Below, piece after piece: positions 1-8,948 of a stretch of 64,000 nucleotides of DNA. The position numbers and the translations under genes are program-made. The DNA comes from LMUY01 sp965199095 (GTDB taxonomy: Bacteria > Pseudomonadota > Alphaproteobacteria > Acetobacterales > Acetobacteraceae), in the NCBI GenBank assembly GCA_965199095.1, contig CBDAQM010000007.1:682001-746000 (forward strand). Reading direction: 5' to 3'. The notes below the pieces were generated by a model. The model saw nothing but the letters and a program-made list of their open reading frames with translations, ran no database searches and had not been told where the DNA came from. Every line of letters starts with the position of its first letter. Within the stretch, counting starts at the first letter, position 1.

Positions 1-2130
1 GCCGGTTGGTCGGCGGGGAGCCCGGTCAGGCGCACGGAACAGGCCCCGGATGCTGACGAGGACGCGGTAAAGGCTGGCGAGGGGTCGATCCACCGGATAG
101 GCGCTCCAATCGGTCCAGGCATCGGCCCGGCCAAACACGACTTGAACGATTGCGGCTTCGTCGGCAACGCTGGCCGGCTGGAAGCTCACTTGCAGGAAAC
201 GCTGTTCCCACCGCAGCAAACGGGCGGGAACCACCACCGGCTCGCCGCCGATGATGAACTCGAACTGCACCAGCGCACCGTCCGTGACACCTTGCGGACG
301 CTCCGACACCACGGAGCTGCCGCCCTGCGACAGGTCCTGGGTTATGCCGCTGATCGCGCGCCCGTCGGGCAGCAGGATCGACACCGGCACGGTCGCGCGG
401 ACACGGGCGCGGCTGCGCATCTGCCGCGTTTCCCGCCCCACGGCGAGCGCGGCCATGACGGTCAGCAGCGAGAAGGAGCCCCAGATCGTGTTCAGCAGCA
501 GGGCTTGGAAGGTCAACTGTTCGGTGTGGAAGAACAGCATCCCGACCAGGCCGCGGATCACCCCTGCGACCAGGAAGAAGGCAAGGATCAGGTTCGGGTA
601 GACGGCGCCCAGGTCGAAATAGCCGTTTTCCAGCAGGCCGCCCTTGTTGGTCACGTTGAACTTGCCGCGCCGGGGCGCAAACAAGGTCACCATGGTGACG
701 CGCACGAGGAACAGCGCCAGCACGGTCTCGTAGATTTCGGACCAGAAGGAGTGCCGGTTGTTCCGCTGCAAGCGGGAGTTCGTCGCCACCGAGTGGAAGA
801 TATGCGGCAAGGCATAGGACACGATGGCGAGCGGCGACGCGGCGATGATGTTCAAGCCAAACAGCAGGAAGGCGAGCGGCGCCGTCAGGAACACTACCCG
901 CGGCAGGGCGAAGAAGAAGTGCCCCATGGCCTGCAAGTAGCAAATCCGCTGCCCGAGCGTCAGGCCCGGTCCGAACATCGGATTGTCCAGACGGAAGATC
1001 TGGATCATCCCGCGCGCCCAGCGGATGCGCTGGCCGATATGCAGGATCAGACGCTCGGTCGCCAACCCGGCCGCCAACGGCAGGCGCAGATAGGCGCTGT
1101 CCCAGCCACGGCGATGCATCTTCAGCATCGTGTGGGCGTCTTCGGTCACAGTCTCGACCGCGAACCCGCCGATTTCCTCCAGCGCCGCCCGGCGCAGCAC
1201 CGCGCACGACCCGCAGAAGAAGGTGGAGTTCCAGTAGTCGTTGGCGTCCTGCACCAAGCCGTAGAACATGTTGCCCTCGGCCGGCACGCGGGTGCCGGCC
1301 GCGAGGTTCCGCTGGAACGGGTCCGGCGAGTAGAAATGGTGCGGTGTCTGCACCAGCGCGTTGCGCGGTTCGGCGATCATCCAGCCCATGGTCATCTGCA
1401 GAAAGGCGCGGGTCGGGATGTGGTCGCTGTCGAACACGGCGACGAACTCGCCATCCGTCTGCGCCAGCGCGTTGTTCAGGTTGCCCGCCTTCGCGTGCAG
1501 GTTGTTGGACCGGGTGATGTAGCCGATGCCGCACTCGGCCGCGAACTCACGGAATTCCTCGCGCCGGCCGTCATCCAGCAGATAGACGCGGATTTTCTCG
1601 GGCGGCCAGTCGATCGCCATGCATCCCAGCACGGTCGCGCGCACGATTGACATCGGCTCGTTATACGTCGGGACATAGACATCCACGGTTGGCCACAGCG
1701 CCGGATCGTCCGGCATGGGAATCGGCCGGCGCTCCAGCGGCCACAATGTCTGCACGTAGCCGAGCACCAGCACGATGATCGCGTAGCATTCGGCAAGGGC
1801 CAGCCCGATCCCCAGCAGCAATTCGATGATGCTGCCGAAATCCAGCGTCTCCGTCACACGCCAGAAGATGTAGCGAAGCGATACGGCAAGGCTGAGGATG
1901 ACGAGGAAGACCGAGACGTAGCGGCTTTTGATACGATTCGCGATCAAGAACACGATCGCCGACGTGACCGCCAGGATGGCTTGTTGACGCGGGTCGAGCT
2001 GCACGGTCGCAACGGCCAGTATGAGGGCGAAACCAAGAACGCCGCAGATGACATCGATGATCCGGCTGACGATACTGCCGTGTGGAACACCCTGCCAGCG
2101 CGCGCGGCGAACTCGAACCGTCTCACTCAT
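1..2130 (-). CDS. bcsA: Cellulose synthase catalytic subunit BcsA, 3' end cut by the window edge
   Basis: Inner-membrane processive GT2 enzyme that polymerises UDP-glucose into cellulose and exports it. About 710 codons are visible from ATG 2130 and the frame is still open at base 1. Transmembrane helices occupy the first ~120 residues. The GT-A motifs follow in order: VPTYNEP (~150), LLDDG (~180), FDSDH (~231), TED (~326) and QRIRW (~363), the last being the Q(Q/R)xRW acceptor motif. More helices come next, then a C-terminal PilZ domain (~570 on) with an RxxxR cluster and DLSQGG, the c-di-GMP-binding signature, so activation by c-di-GMP is expected from the family. It is the third gene after bcsZ and a BcsR/BcsP-like gene on the same strand; bcsB would be expected beyond the left edge. 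The 444-base leader upstream is unusually long for this operon. Confidence 0.96.
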   Translation of the reverse strand, partial: MSETVRVRRARWQGVPHGSIVSRIIDVICGVLGFALILAVATVQLDPRQQAILAVTSAIVFLIANRIKSRYVSVFLVILSLAVSLRYIFWRVTETLDFGSIIELLLGIGLALAECYAIIVLVLGYVQTLWPLERRPIPMPDDPALWPTVDVYVPTYNEPMSIVRATVLGCMAIDWPPEKIRVYLLDDGRREEFREFAAECGIGYITRSNNLHAKAGNLNNALAQTDGEFVAVFDSDHIPTRAFLQMTMGWMIAEPRNALVQTPHHFYSPDPFQRNLAAGTRVPAEGNMFYGLVQDANDYWNSTFFCGSCAVLRRAALEEIGGFAVETVTEDAHTMLKMHRRGWDSAYLRLPLAAGLATERLILHIGQRIRWARGMIQIFRLDNPMFGPGLTLGQRICYLQAMGHFFFALPRVVFLTAPLAFLLFGLNIIAASPLAIVSYALPHIFHSVATNSRLQRNNRHSFWSEIYETVLALFLVRVTMVTLFAPRRGKFNVTNKGGLLENGYFDLGAVYPNLILAFFLVAGVIRGLVGMLFFHTEQLTFQALLLNTIWGSFSLLTVMAALAVGRETRQMRSRARVRATVPVSILLPDGRAISGITQDLSQGGSSVVSERPQGVTDGALVQFEFIIGGEPVVVPARLLRWEQRFLQVSFQPASVADEAAIVQVVFGRADAWTDWSAYPVDRPLASLYRVLVSIRGLFRAPDRAPRRPTG

Positions 2131-2574
2131 TAACACAAATTCCTAAGTTCGGCGCAAAAGTCACAAAAGCGACCGCGCTGCAGCGCGACGGTCTTTAACA
2201 CAGGACAGGGTTGAGGTGCAGGTTGCCTCCAGAAACTTTGGAGCAACAACAAGAACTGTTGCCGCAATGCAACAGGACCTGGTCGGAGCCGCGACGTCTA
2301 GCCCAACCTAACCCGCTGGCGACTTCAAGTCGATCCAGCGATGTTCGGCATCGACGGCTGCCTCTTCTCCGGCCCTGACATGCCCGGTCATTTCAGGCGT
2401 GCGAGGCCGCTGAACATAGAGCCTGCGCCCTTGCGCCCCACCATGGGACTTCCAAGCAAAACGCTTGCGCAACATTGCCAAAGATCGGCTCCGATCCCGC
2501 ACAGGCAGCGTAATAGGTGAGATGCGGAGCGGCATCCACATCTACGGTCCGGAGCAATCCTACGGACTGCTGCT
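2131..2574. other. Non-coding interval upstream of bcsA with a stem-loop
   Basis: No convincing gene is seen here; the short open frames lack family features. It contains a perfect inverted repeat at 2256-2275 (CTGTTGC, six-base loop, GCAACAG). There is no U-run after it on either strand, so it is not a classic terminator. It may be part of the bcsA leader or an operator. The stretch is less GC-rich than the flanking genes. Confidence 0.5.
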
Positions 2575-3204
2575 CTAGTGCGCTGCCAGATACTCAAATA
2601 TTTCCGGCAAACTGCTGAGGGAACTTGGCACTTTTCCTCGCATCGACGTTGGCGCAGGCATTGGTGCGGGCGTTTGGAGCGGAGATAGAACGGGCGCCGT
2701 CACGGACGGCGCCGCTGCGACATGCGGCGGGGAAGCCTCCACGACCGGGGGAGTGAATGGCGCATGAGGCGGCTCCGGCACGGGCGCCGCCGGCATAACC
2801 GCAGGGCGAAGCGGTGGTGCGTGCACCGGGGCGGCCCACTCCGCCAGTGGCCGAGGCGGGGGCGCCACGGTCGGGGTGGACGGGAACAACGGCGCCGGGC
2901 GCGCCACGGCAGGTTCAGCCAGGAACGGGGCGGAACGGGGCGCCATGGACGGCAGCGGCGCAGGCTGCGGCATCAGGCGAGCGGCAGGCACCGGCTCCGG
3001 CGCGGCCACCGGCTCCTCCTGCCGGACCACACCGGCTGTCAAGCCACCCGAAGGCGCCATGGATGGTAAACTGGTTGAAGCCGGGCGGACGGTCGGCATG
3101 ACGCCGCCGGATCGGGTCGGCGTTTGGCCGAAGCTGTGATACCGGATGGAAGGGGCGCCGAACGCGGCCAGCGCCTTGGCCACGTCATTCGATTCGTCAC
3201 TCAT
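2575..3204 (-). CDS. Proline/alanine-rich protein with BcsR/BcsP-like N-terminus
   Basis: A 209-residue protein between bcsZ and bcsA, starting 13 bases after the bcsZ stop. The first ~30 residues (DVAKALAAFGAPSIRYHSF) match the short pattern of the BcsR/BcsP family: an acidic D-[VI]-x2-L start, a central F and a tyrosine a few residues after a proline. In enterobacteria BcsR helps assemble the synthase complex on the cytoplasmic side. The rest (about 40-190) is low-complexity Pro/Ala/Val, probably disordered, ending in a short predicted helix, LPEIFEYLAAH. No signal peptide or membrane segment is seen. No BcsQ ATPase lies next to it, although BcsR normally works with BcsQ. The family call rests on the N-terminus and gene position only. 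Confidence 0.65.
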   Translation of the reverse strand: MSDESNDVAKALAAFGAPSIRYHSFGQTPTRSGGVMPTVRPASTSLPSMAPSGGLTAGVVRQEEPVAAPEPVPAARLMPQPAPLPSMAPRSAPFLAEPAVARPAPLFPSTPTVAPPPRPLAEWAAPVHAPPLRPAVMPAAPVPEPPHAPFTPPVVEASPPHVAAAPSVTAPVLSPLQTPAPMPAPTSMRGKVPSSLSSLPEIFEYLAAH

Positions 3205-3217
3205 GGCAACCTCCGCC

Positions 3218-4450
3218 TCATGAAGCAGAATGCGCGACCTCCTCCGCCGCGATCCGCGACAGCAGGACGAGGCCCGCACCGTAGTAGTCCGTCGCAGCCA
3301 TAACAGAAGGTATTGCGCCTGTCCTGTCCAAACCCGCGGTCCGGGTCGCCAGGGCGGCCACGGCGCGGATGCCGGCCGGGGCCGAATAGGGCGCCGTCTC
3401 TTCCGTGCGCAAATCCACCCACGCGGGCTGCGAATGGCTTGACGCCGTCCAATAGCGATGGAAGGACTCGAACAGCGGTTGTGCCGGGATACCGCCCCAG
3501 GCGAGATGCATCGGCACCCGGATCGCGTCCCAGGAGAAGCGCGGCGGCCAGCCCGGCGCGATGCTGAGCGAGCCGTCCGCACGGTCCACCCGCAGCCAGT
3601 CGGGCGGCAGCATCCATTTACCGTAGCGCCCCTGCAGGATCAGCGCGGCGCCATCCTGCCGCAGCAAATCCCACGCCCGTGACGGGGCCAGCGCCGCAAG
3701 GTCGGGGAACAGGCCGAACGCATAGTACGACGGGTTGAGCAGCAGGCAATCCGGCTTCTCGAACCCGGCGGCGCCCGGCAGCAGGACCGTGCGGGCCCCC
3801 GCGGTCCGAACCAATCCCAGGATATCCCGCGCCAAACACGCCGCCTGCGCCGCATAGTCGGGCCGCTGCCAGCGGATGGCGGCACGGGCCAGGGCGGAGG
3901 CGATGAACAGGTCGCCGTCGGTGGCGTTGTTCAGGTCCGATACCGGGTTGGCGTCGCTCGGCCGGTAACGCCAGGCATGCAGCACGTCGGTGGGGCGGCG
4001 GCGCAAATTATGGGTCGTCCACTCCAGCAATTGGGCAAACGTCTCCTGGTCGTCTGCGGCCTGGGCGCCCATCAAGCCCCAGCCTTGGCCTTCGCTGTGC
4101 GAGGCATTGCCGTTGCCGGTATCGATCACGCGACCCTCCGGCGTGACATACTGGTGGCGGAAGGCCAGCCACTCCTGCCGCAGCGCCGCGGAGTGCATGT
4201 GGATCGGCGGCGACGGCGGTGCCTGGATGACAGGCGCCACACTCATCGCCACCTCCTTCCGCAAGGGCGAGCGTTCAGGACGGGTCGGCGCCCCATCGCC
4301 CCAGTCCGGCGCGAAGCTCGCCATGCCTCCAAGACCGGCGGTCAACACTGCCATGCCCGGCAGGAAACGGCGGCGGCTTAACGTACCGGTAGGCGCCACG
4401 GCGAGACTGTTGGAAGCGCGCACACGCGATCTCCTGCGTGTCTGTGGCAT
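3218..4450 (-). CDS. bcsZ: Exported endo-1,4-beta-glucanase, GH8 (BcsZ-type)
   Basis: Cellulase that accompanies bacterial cellulose synthases and trims or relaxes nascent glucan in the periplasm. The GH8 catalytic acid lies in SHSEGQGWGL (~residue 118) and a second conserved acid in NNATDGDLFIASAL (~172). NPSYYAFG and WDAIRVPMHLAWG are further family blocks. Length (410 aa) fits BcsZ plus a long leader. The leader has a twin-arginine signal, SRRRFLPG (~25-32), followed by a hydrophobic stretch, so Tat export is likely rather than the Sec export usual for enterobacterial BcsZ. An internal ATG at 4246 has a near-ideal ribosome-binding site (separate entry). First gene of the visible minus-strand bcs operon. 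Confidence 0.92.
   Translation of the reverse strand: MPQTRRRSRVRASNSLAVAPTGTLSRRRFLPGMAVLTAGLGGMASFAPDWGDGAPTRPERSPLRKEVAMSVAPVIQAPPSPPIHMHSAALRQEWLAFRHQYVTPEGRVIDTGNGNASHSEGQGWGLMGAQAADDQETFAQLLEWTTHNLRRRPTDVLHAWRYRPSDANPVSDLNNATDGDLFIASALARAAIRWQRPDYAAQAACLARDILGLVRTAGARTVLLPGAAGFEKPDCLLLNPSYYAFGLFPDLAALAPSRAWDLLRQDGAALILQGRYGKWMLPPDWLRVDRADGSLSIAPGWPPRFSWDAIRVPMHLAWGGIPAQPLFESFHRYWTASSHSQPAWVDLRTEETAPYSAPAGIRAVAALATRTAGLDRTGAIPSVMAATDYYGAGLVLLSRIAAEEVAHSAS
4244..4260 (-). promoter_or_regulatory. Strong internal Shine-Dalgarno and ATG inside bcsZ
   Basis: The minus strand reads GGAAGGAGGTGGCGATG here: a full AAGGAGGT anti-SD match 5 bases before an in-frame ATG. Initiation here would give a ~342-residue GH8 protein without the Tat signal. 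The annotated upstream ATG at 4450 has no comparable site. Confidence 0.5.
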
Positions 4451-4619
4451 TGAGCGGCGGCCGCTCAGATGCGAGACGATGGTTCGCGCGCCTCATTTTG
4501 TCGCGCTTTCTTCCATCAGTCTCACACGGAGAGATTAACGTGAACTTTCCTCGCTGCTTCTCTCAGCGTGATTCTGGCCGTTATGATGCTCTCGCCGTCA
4601 TCATCCGAGGAGACCCACC

Positions 4620-5069
4620 ATGCCACGCCGGCATCCTACCGCTCCCGCACGATCCGCCGGAGCCTTGTTGGTCAGCCTGAGCCTGCTGCTGCCCGGCACG
4701 GCCAGCGCGCAGAAGAATTTCGACCAGCCACCGCAACTCGATACGCCGCCACGGGGATCCACAACCGATCAAAACCCCCGGTTCACCCTTATCAATGACA
4801 GCAGCCAGATCATCGACAACCTCAACATCTCCCCGGTGAATGATGATTCGTGGGGTGACGACCTGTTGGGCAACCTGGCCTTGCCGCCGCACAGCCGCAT
4901 CATCGCCGGCCCCGTGCAGCAAACGGGCTGCACCTTCGACGTCCGCGTGGTCTACCATGACAAACGGGAGGAGGTCGCGCGCCGGCAGAACCTCTGCAAT
5001 TTGGACGAACTCTCCTTCACCGGCCGCAACGCGCGCCAGCTCAAGGACCGGTCACAGTCAGACCAGTGA
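4620..5069 (+). CDS. Small secreted protein of unknown function
   Basis: A 149-residue protein with a basic N-terminus, a hydrophobic core and an AxA-type cleavage site (TASAQ, ~residue 30), so a periplasmic or secreted location is likely. The mature part has a beta-rich look: FTLINDSSQIIDNLNIS, then WGDDLLGNLALPPHSR, then two cysteines (GCTFDVRV and LCNLDEL) that could form a disulfide. This pattern resembles small Tat/Sec-exported proteins annotated as hypothetical in alphaproteobacteria, but no function is recognised. It has a good ribosome-binding site (GAGGAGA upstream of the ATG) and is divergent from bcsZ. A 6-base-arm inverted repeat at 5097-5110 lies just downstream. Confidence 0.75.
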   Translation: MPRRHPTAPARSAGALLVSLSLLLPGTASAQKNFDQPPQLDTPPRGSTTDQNPRFTLINDSSQIIDNLNISPVNDDSWGDDLLGNLALPPHSRIIAGPVQQTGCTFDVRVVYHDKREEVARRQNLCNLDELSFTGRNARQLKDRSQSDQ

Positions 5070-5202
5070 CACAAGGCAGCGTCGGCAAATAAGTGCGTCG
5101 GCACGCCGACAAAGCTGCCGGTCAAAACAAAGGCTGAGAGCTTGTTCGCACGCCGGCTATCGATTCAATTGAGCACGATCGTTTCACGTTGCACTGCAAA
5201 AA

Positions 5203-5297
5203 CCCTCTCCCTCTGGGAGAGGGTTGGGTGAGGGACAAATGCACGATCACGCGCGTCGGCCCCTCACCCCGGCCCTCCCAGAAGGAGAGGGAGAACC
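5203..5297 (+). repeat. Dispersed palindromic (REP-like) element, copy A
   Basis: About 95 bases made of two hairpin-forming halves: CCCTCTCCCTCTGGGAGAGG, then TTGGGTGAGGG, then a mid-section, then CCCTCACCCCGGCCC and a closing GGAGAGGGAG. A near-identical element lies inverted at 26156-26250. Both copies sit between convergent gene ends, which suits a REP/BIME-type element that may also stop transcription. Confidence 0.75.
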
Positions 5298-5342
5298 ACT
5301 GCCGTCAACCTGAAACGATCACGCTCTCTGTCGAACAAGCCC

Positions 5343-6950
5343 TTAGCGCGCCAGGGCATACAGCGTCAGGTCGGTGTCGCGTCCGCGCGAGTAGTTGAAG
5401 CTGCGGAGGGTTCCCAGGGGCTGCAGATGCAGGCCAAGGCGGGCCGCCTCCGCCTGGAAGGACGGTTCATCGCGCGTGGCGACGACCGCCGACCTGGCTT
5501 GGCCAGTCGCCAGCGCCTCGGCGCCATCGGACCCGGTCGCCGACATCACCGTCGTGGTGCCAGCCAGGAACATCAGGCTCGGCTCGTGGAAGCCCACGGC
5601 GGCCAGCGGTTGTTCCGCCAGCCCATCCCTTGCCAAAACCTGCTCGATGCGCGGCGCAGCCCAAAGCGGGGCGACGTGCGGCAACTCCCACCCCAGCAAA
5701 GCGGCGGTGACCAGGACCATGCCGGCCAGCGCCAGCGCCGGGCGTGCCGGCTGGCATGCGAGCCATCCCGCCAAGCCGGCCGCCAGCAAGGTTGGAACGC
5801 CAAGCAACCACGGTGCATGAACCACCGGCGGCAACGCGGCCGCGGCGATCCCCAGCACGGCAGCGGCCAGGACGGTCAGGGCCGGCGCAATCCGGCGGCC
5901 CCAGCGCCCGGCGGGCGCTGGCCATGCGACCCAGCCACGCGCCGCGAGAAGGAACACGGCAGGGTAGAGCGGCAGGGTGTAGTGCGGCAGCTTGGTCGGC
6001 ACTGCCTCGAACACCAGCCAGGACGGGATGATCCAAGCAAGCAGGAAACGCGTTGCTGGCTCCCGCCGTTCGCGCCAGGCAGATGGCGCCGCCCGCAGAA
6101 CGGGCAGCGTCGCCGGAAACGCCAGCAGCGGCAGCAGCAGCAGGTGGAGCCCTGGCGGGGCGCCGTGCGCATCATCCCCACTGGCCAACTTGCGGCCGAG
6201 ATCCCCCCCGACCGCGTCGCTGAAGAACGCGCCGTGCGTTGCAAGTCCGATCGCGACGAACCATGGCAGCACGACCAGCAAGGTCAGCAGCACGCCGCTT
6301 AGCGGTCGCAGGGCCAGCAGCCAGCGCGCCCGCCGGTCGGCGACGACCAGGCTTGCCGCCGCCAACACCGCGACCATGGGCGTGATCGGCCCCTTCAGCA
6401 GGATGCCGGCCCCCATCGCGATCCAGAACAAGGCCGCAATGCCCCGGCCAACCGGCAGCCCGCCATAGGCGCGGGCGAGCACCGCCATGGCGATGGCGGT
6501 GACCCCAACCAGCGCCGCATCGGTCTTTGCCAGATGGGTTTCCACGACAAGGATGACGCTGGCTGCCAACATGCCGGCCGCAAGCAGCGCCGCCCGGCGG
6601 CCACCCATCGCCAGCCCTATCTCGTAGGTCGCCAGCACCGCCAGCATCCCGCCCGCCATCGAGGGCAGACGGTAAGGCCAGATCGGGTTGGCCACCGCGA
6701 TGTGCAGCCCGCGCGCGGCGGCGGCGAACGGCACTTGCAGCCAGTAGATGCCGATCGGCTTGCGGTTGCGCGGCTCGTCCCCGTTCATGATGCGGACGTA
6801 GTCACCCGTCTCGATCATCTGCTTGCTGGCCTGCGCGAACCGGCTTTCGTCCCGGTCGTTGGGCGGCAAGGTGAATAGGCCGGGCAGCCACACCAGCAGG
6901 CAGAACGCGATCAGCAGCAACCGCGGTCGCCTGGTGTCGAGCAGATCCAT
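5343..6950 (-). CDS. ArnT-like integral-membrane glycosyltransferase (GT39/GT83 superfamily)
   Basis: A polytopic membrane enzyme of ~535 residues in the PMT/ArnT superfamily, which moves a sugar from a polyprenyl-phosphate carrier to lipid A, glycan or protein on the periplasmic side. The signature PPNDRDESRFAQASKQM (~30-45) carries the conserved D/E pair of the first periplasmic loop, and RKPIGIYWLQVP is the second conserved loop. Many hydrophobic helices follow, then a soluble C-terminal tail after ~430. The ATG at 6950 was chosen; an in-frame GTG at 6968 would add six residues. It stands alone, convergent with the small secreted gene and divergent from rsmB. Substrate unknown; lipid A modification is one option. 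Confidence 0.85.
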   Translation of the reverse strand: MDLLDTRRPRLLLIAFCLLVWLPGLFTLPPNDRDESRFAQASKQMIETGDYVRIMNGDEPRNRKPIGIYWLQVPFAAAARGLHIAVANPIWPYRLPSMAGGMLAVLATYEIGLAMGGRRAALLAAGMLAASVILVVETHLAKTDAALVGVTAIAMAVLARAYGGLPVGRGIAALFWIAMGAGILLKGPITPMVAVLAAASLVVADRRARWLLALRPLSGVLLTLLVVLPWFVAIGLATHGAFFSDAVGGDLGRKLASGDDAHGAPPGLHLLLLPLLAFPATLPVLRAAPSAWRERREPATRFLLAWIIPSWLVFEAVPTKLPHYTLPLYPAVFLLAARGWVAWPAPAGRWGRRIAPALTVLAAAVLGIAAAALPPVVHAPWLLGVPTLLAAGLAGWLACQPARPALALAGMVLVTAALLGWELPHVAPLWAAPRIEQVLARDGLAEQPLAAVGFHEPSLMFLAGTTTVMSATGSDGAEALATGQARSAVVATRDEPSFQAEAARLGLHLQPLGTLRSFNYSRGRDTDLTLYALAR

Positions 6951-7000
6951 CAGGCGGCGCTCTAGCACGCGTTCTTGATCCGCGCCATGAAGCCACGTTC

Positions 7001-8242
7001 ATGCCTGCTCCCCGCCCCGACCCGACCCGCGAAGGTGCGTTCGATCTGTTGAACGCCGTGCTGGTGCGCCATCGAAGCCTGGAGGACGCATTGGACGGCC
7101 TGCCGCCGGGCGAAGTGCGGGACCGCGCGGCCGCGCACCGGCTGGCTGCGGCCGTGCTTCGCCGCGCGGGATCGTTGGACGCGGTGATGCGGCCCCACCT
7201 GCGACGGAGGCCGCCAGACCCGGTGCGCGACGTGTTGCGGATCGGGGCCGCGCAACTGCTCCTGCTCGACACGCCGGCGCACGCGGCGGTCGCGACCGCG
7301 GTGGCGCTGGCGCGGAGCCGCGGCCTGGCGCCGTTCACCGGGCTGGTGAACGCGGTGCTGCGCCGGGTGGCCGAGTCGGGAGCGGCGGCGTTGGCGGCGC
7401 TGGACGGCGCCCGGCTGGATACGCCGGACTGGCTGTGGGCAAGTTGGGGCCACGACGCCCGGGCCATTGCCGCCGCGCACGCACTGGAGGCGCCGCTAGA
7501 CCTGACGGTCGTTGCCCACGAGCCGCCGGGAGGCACGATGCTCCCCACCGGGTCGGTCCGCTTCCCAGCGGGGACGAAAGTGACGGAGCTGCCGGGCTAC
7601 AACGCCGGGGCGTTCTGGGTTCAGGACGCGGCCGCCGCCCTCCCGGCCCGCTTGCTCGCAGCGCAGCCGGGCGAACACGTGGCTGATGTATGCGCGGCGC
7701 CGGGCGGCAAGGCGGCGCAGCTTGCCGCGGCAGGGGCGATCGTCTGGGCGGTCGAACGGGATGCCAAGCGGCTTGAGCGCCTGAAGGAGAATTTTGCCCG
7801 CTTACGGCTGCCGGTGAAGGCCGTGCACGCGGATGCGACGCGCTGGCGACCACCGGCCCCGCTGGATGCCGTGCTGCTGGACGCGCCATGCAGCGCCACA
7901 GGAACGATCCGCCGCCATCCGGACATTCCGCACCTGAAGTCACGCGAGGACGTCATCGCGTCGACCCGGCAACAGCATATGCTGATCTCGGCTTCGGCCG
8001 CGATGCTGCGTCCGGGTGGTCGTATGGTATACGCCGTCTGCTCATTACAGCCAGAGGAAGGGCCAGGGGCCTTGCCCGTCGCGCTGGCTGCAGGATTGCG
8101 GCATGACCCGTTCCGGCCGGAGGAGTTGGCCGCGATCGCGGATGCCCGTACGGCCGACGGGTGCCTGCGCACGCATCCAGGCCTGTGGCGCGAGTACGGC
8201 GGTATGGACGGATTCTTCGCGGCGCGTTTCGTTAAGGTATGA
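7001..8242 (+). CDS. rsmB: 16S rRNA (cytosine-967-C5)-methyltransferase RsmB
   Basis: SAM-dependent m5C methyltransferase of ribosomal RNA, 413 residues. The N-terminal ~140 residues form a NusB-like helical domain. The C-terminal Rossmann domain has the SAM-binding VADVCAAPGGKAAQLA (~227), the first-cysteine motif LLDAPCSATGTIRRHPDI (~290) and the second catalytic-cysteine motif YAVCSLQPEEG (~343), the two-cysteine arrangement of RNA m5C methyltransferases. It is the first gene of a plus-strand run with rpe, a heparinase-family protein and purH, and lies divergent from the membrane glycosyltransferase. Confidence 0.95.
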   Translation: MPAPRPDPTREGAFDLLNAVLVRHRSLEDALDGLPPGEVRDRAAAHRLAAAVLRRAGSLDAVMRPHLRRRPPDPVRDVLRIGAAQLLLLDTPAHAAVATAVALARSRGLAPFTGLVNAVLRRVAESGAAALAALDGARLDTPDWLWASWGHDARAIAAAHALEAPLDLTVVAHEPPGGTMLPTGSVRFPAGTKVTELPGYNAGAFWVQDAAAALPARLLAAQPGEHVADVCAAPGGKAAQLAAAGAIVWAVERDAKRLERLKENFARLRLPVKAVHADATRWRPPAPLDAVLLDAPCSATGTIRRHPDIPHLKSREDVIASTRQQHMLISASAAMLRPGGRMVYAVCSLQPEEGPGALPVALAAGLRHDPFRPEELAAIADARTADGCLRTHPGLWREYGGMDGFFAARFVKV

Positions 8243-8288
8243 CGGGCTCGCTTGTGCTGAAATCGTCCCTCACACTAGAAGCACGTGA

Positions 8289-8948
8289 ATGTCGCAACAG
8301 GTCATCATCGCCCCCAGCCTGCTTGCCGCCGATTTTGGCCGCTTGCGTGAGGAAGCTGCCGCTGTCGAGCAAGCGGGTGCGGAGTGGCTGCACCTGGACG
8401 TCATGGATGGGCATTTCGTCCCGAATTTGAGCTTTGGCACGGCCGTGCTGAAGGCGCTGCGCCCGCATGTCCGGATGGCGTTCGACGTTCACCTGATGAT
8501 CGCGCCGGTCGACCCCTACATTGCGGCCTTTGCCGAGGCCGGCGCGGACCACATCGCGGTCCATGTGGAGGCCGGCCCGCACCTCCACCGCTCCTTGCAG
8601 TTGATCCGCTCGTTCGGCAAGTCAGCGGCAGTCGCGGTGAACCCGGCGACGCCGGCGGTGGCGGTGGCCGAGGTGCTGGACCTCGTTGACGCCATCCTGG
8701 TGATGACCGTCAATCCTGGCTTCGGCGGCCAGGCGTTCATCGAGGCGACATTGCCGAAAATCCGCGTCTTGCGGGAGATGGCGGATGCCACCGGGCGGCC
8801 GATCCGGATCACGGCCGATGGCGGTGTCTCGGCGGAGACGGCGCCGCGCATCCTGGCAGCCGGATGTAACACGCTGGTCGCCGGCACCTCCGTGTTCGGC
8901 TCAACGGACTACGCCAGCGCCATCGCAGCGTTGCGCCCGGCCGTCTGA
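8289..8948 (+). CDS. rpe: Ribulose-phosphate 3-epimerase
   Basis: Interconverts ribulose-5-phosphate and xylulose-5-phosphate in the pentose phosphate and Calvin cycles. A 219-residue TIM barrel of normal family length, with metal-binding and catalytic motifs HLDVMDGHFVPN (~33), FDVHLMI (~65), VNPGFGGQAF (~138) and ITADGGVS (~172). Its TGA overlaps the ATG of the next gene (TGATG), so translation is probably coupled. Confidence 0.97.
   Translation: MSQQVIIAPSLLAADFGRLREEAAAVEQAGAEWLHLDVMDGHFVPNLSFGTAVLKALRPHVRMAFDVHLMIAPVDPYIAAFAEAGADHIAVHVEAGPHLHRSLQLIRSFGKSAAVAVNPATPAVAVAEVLDLVDAILVMTVNPGFGGQAFIEATLPKIRVLREMADATGRPIRITADGGVSAETAPRILAAGCNTLVAGTSVFGSTDYASAIAALRPAV

Noticed and set aside
26..1650. 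Long frames on both strands across bcsA
   Set aside because: They conflict with the bcsA frame, which carries every GT2 and PilZ motif.
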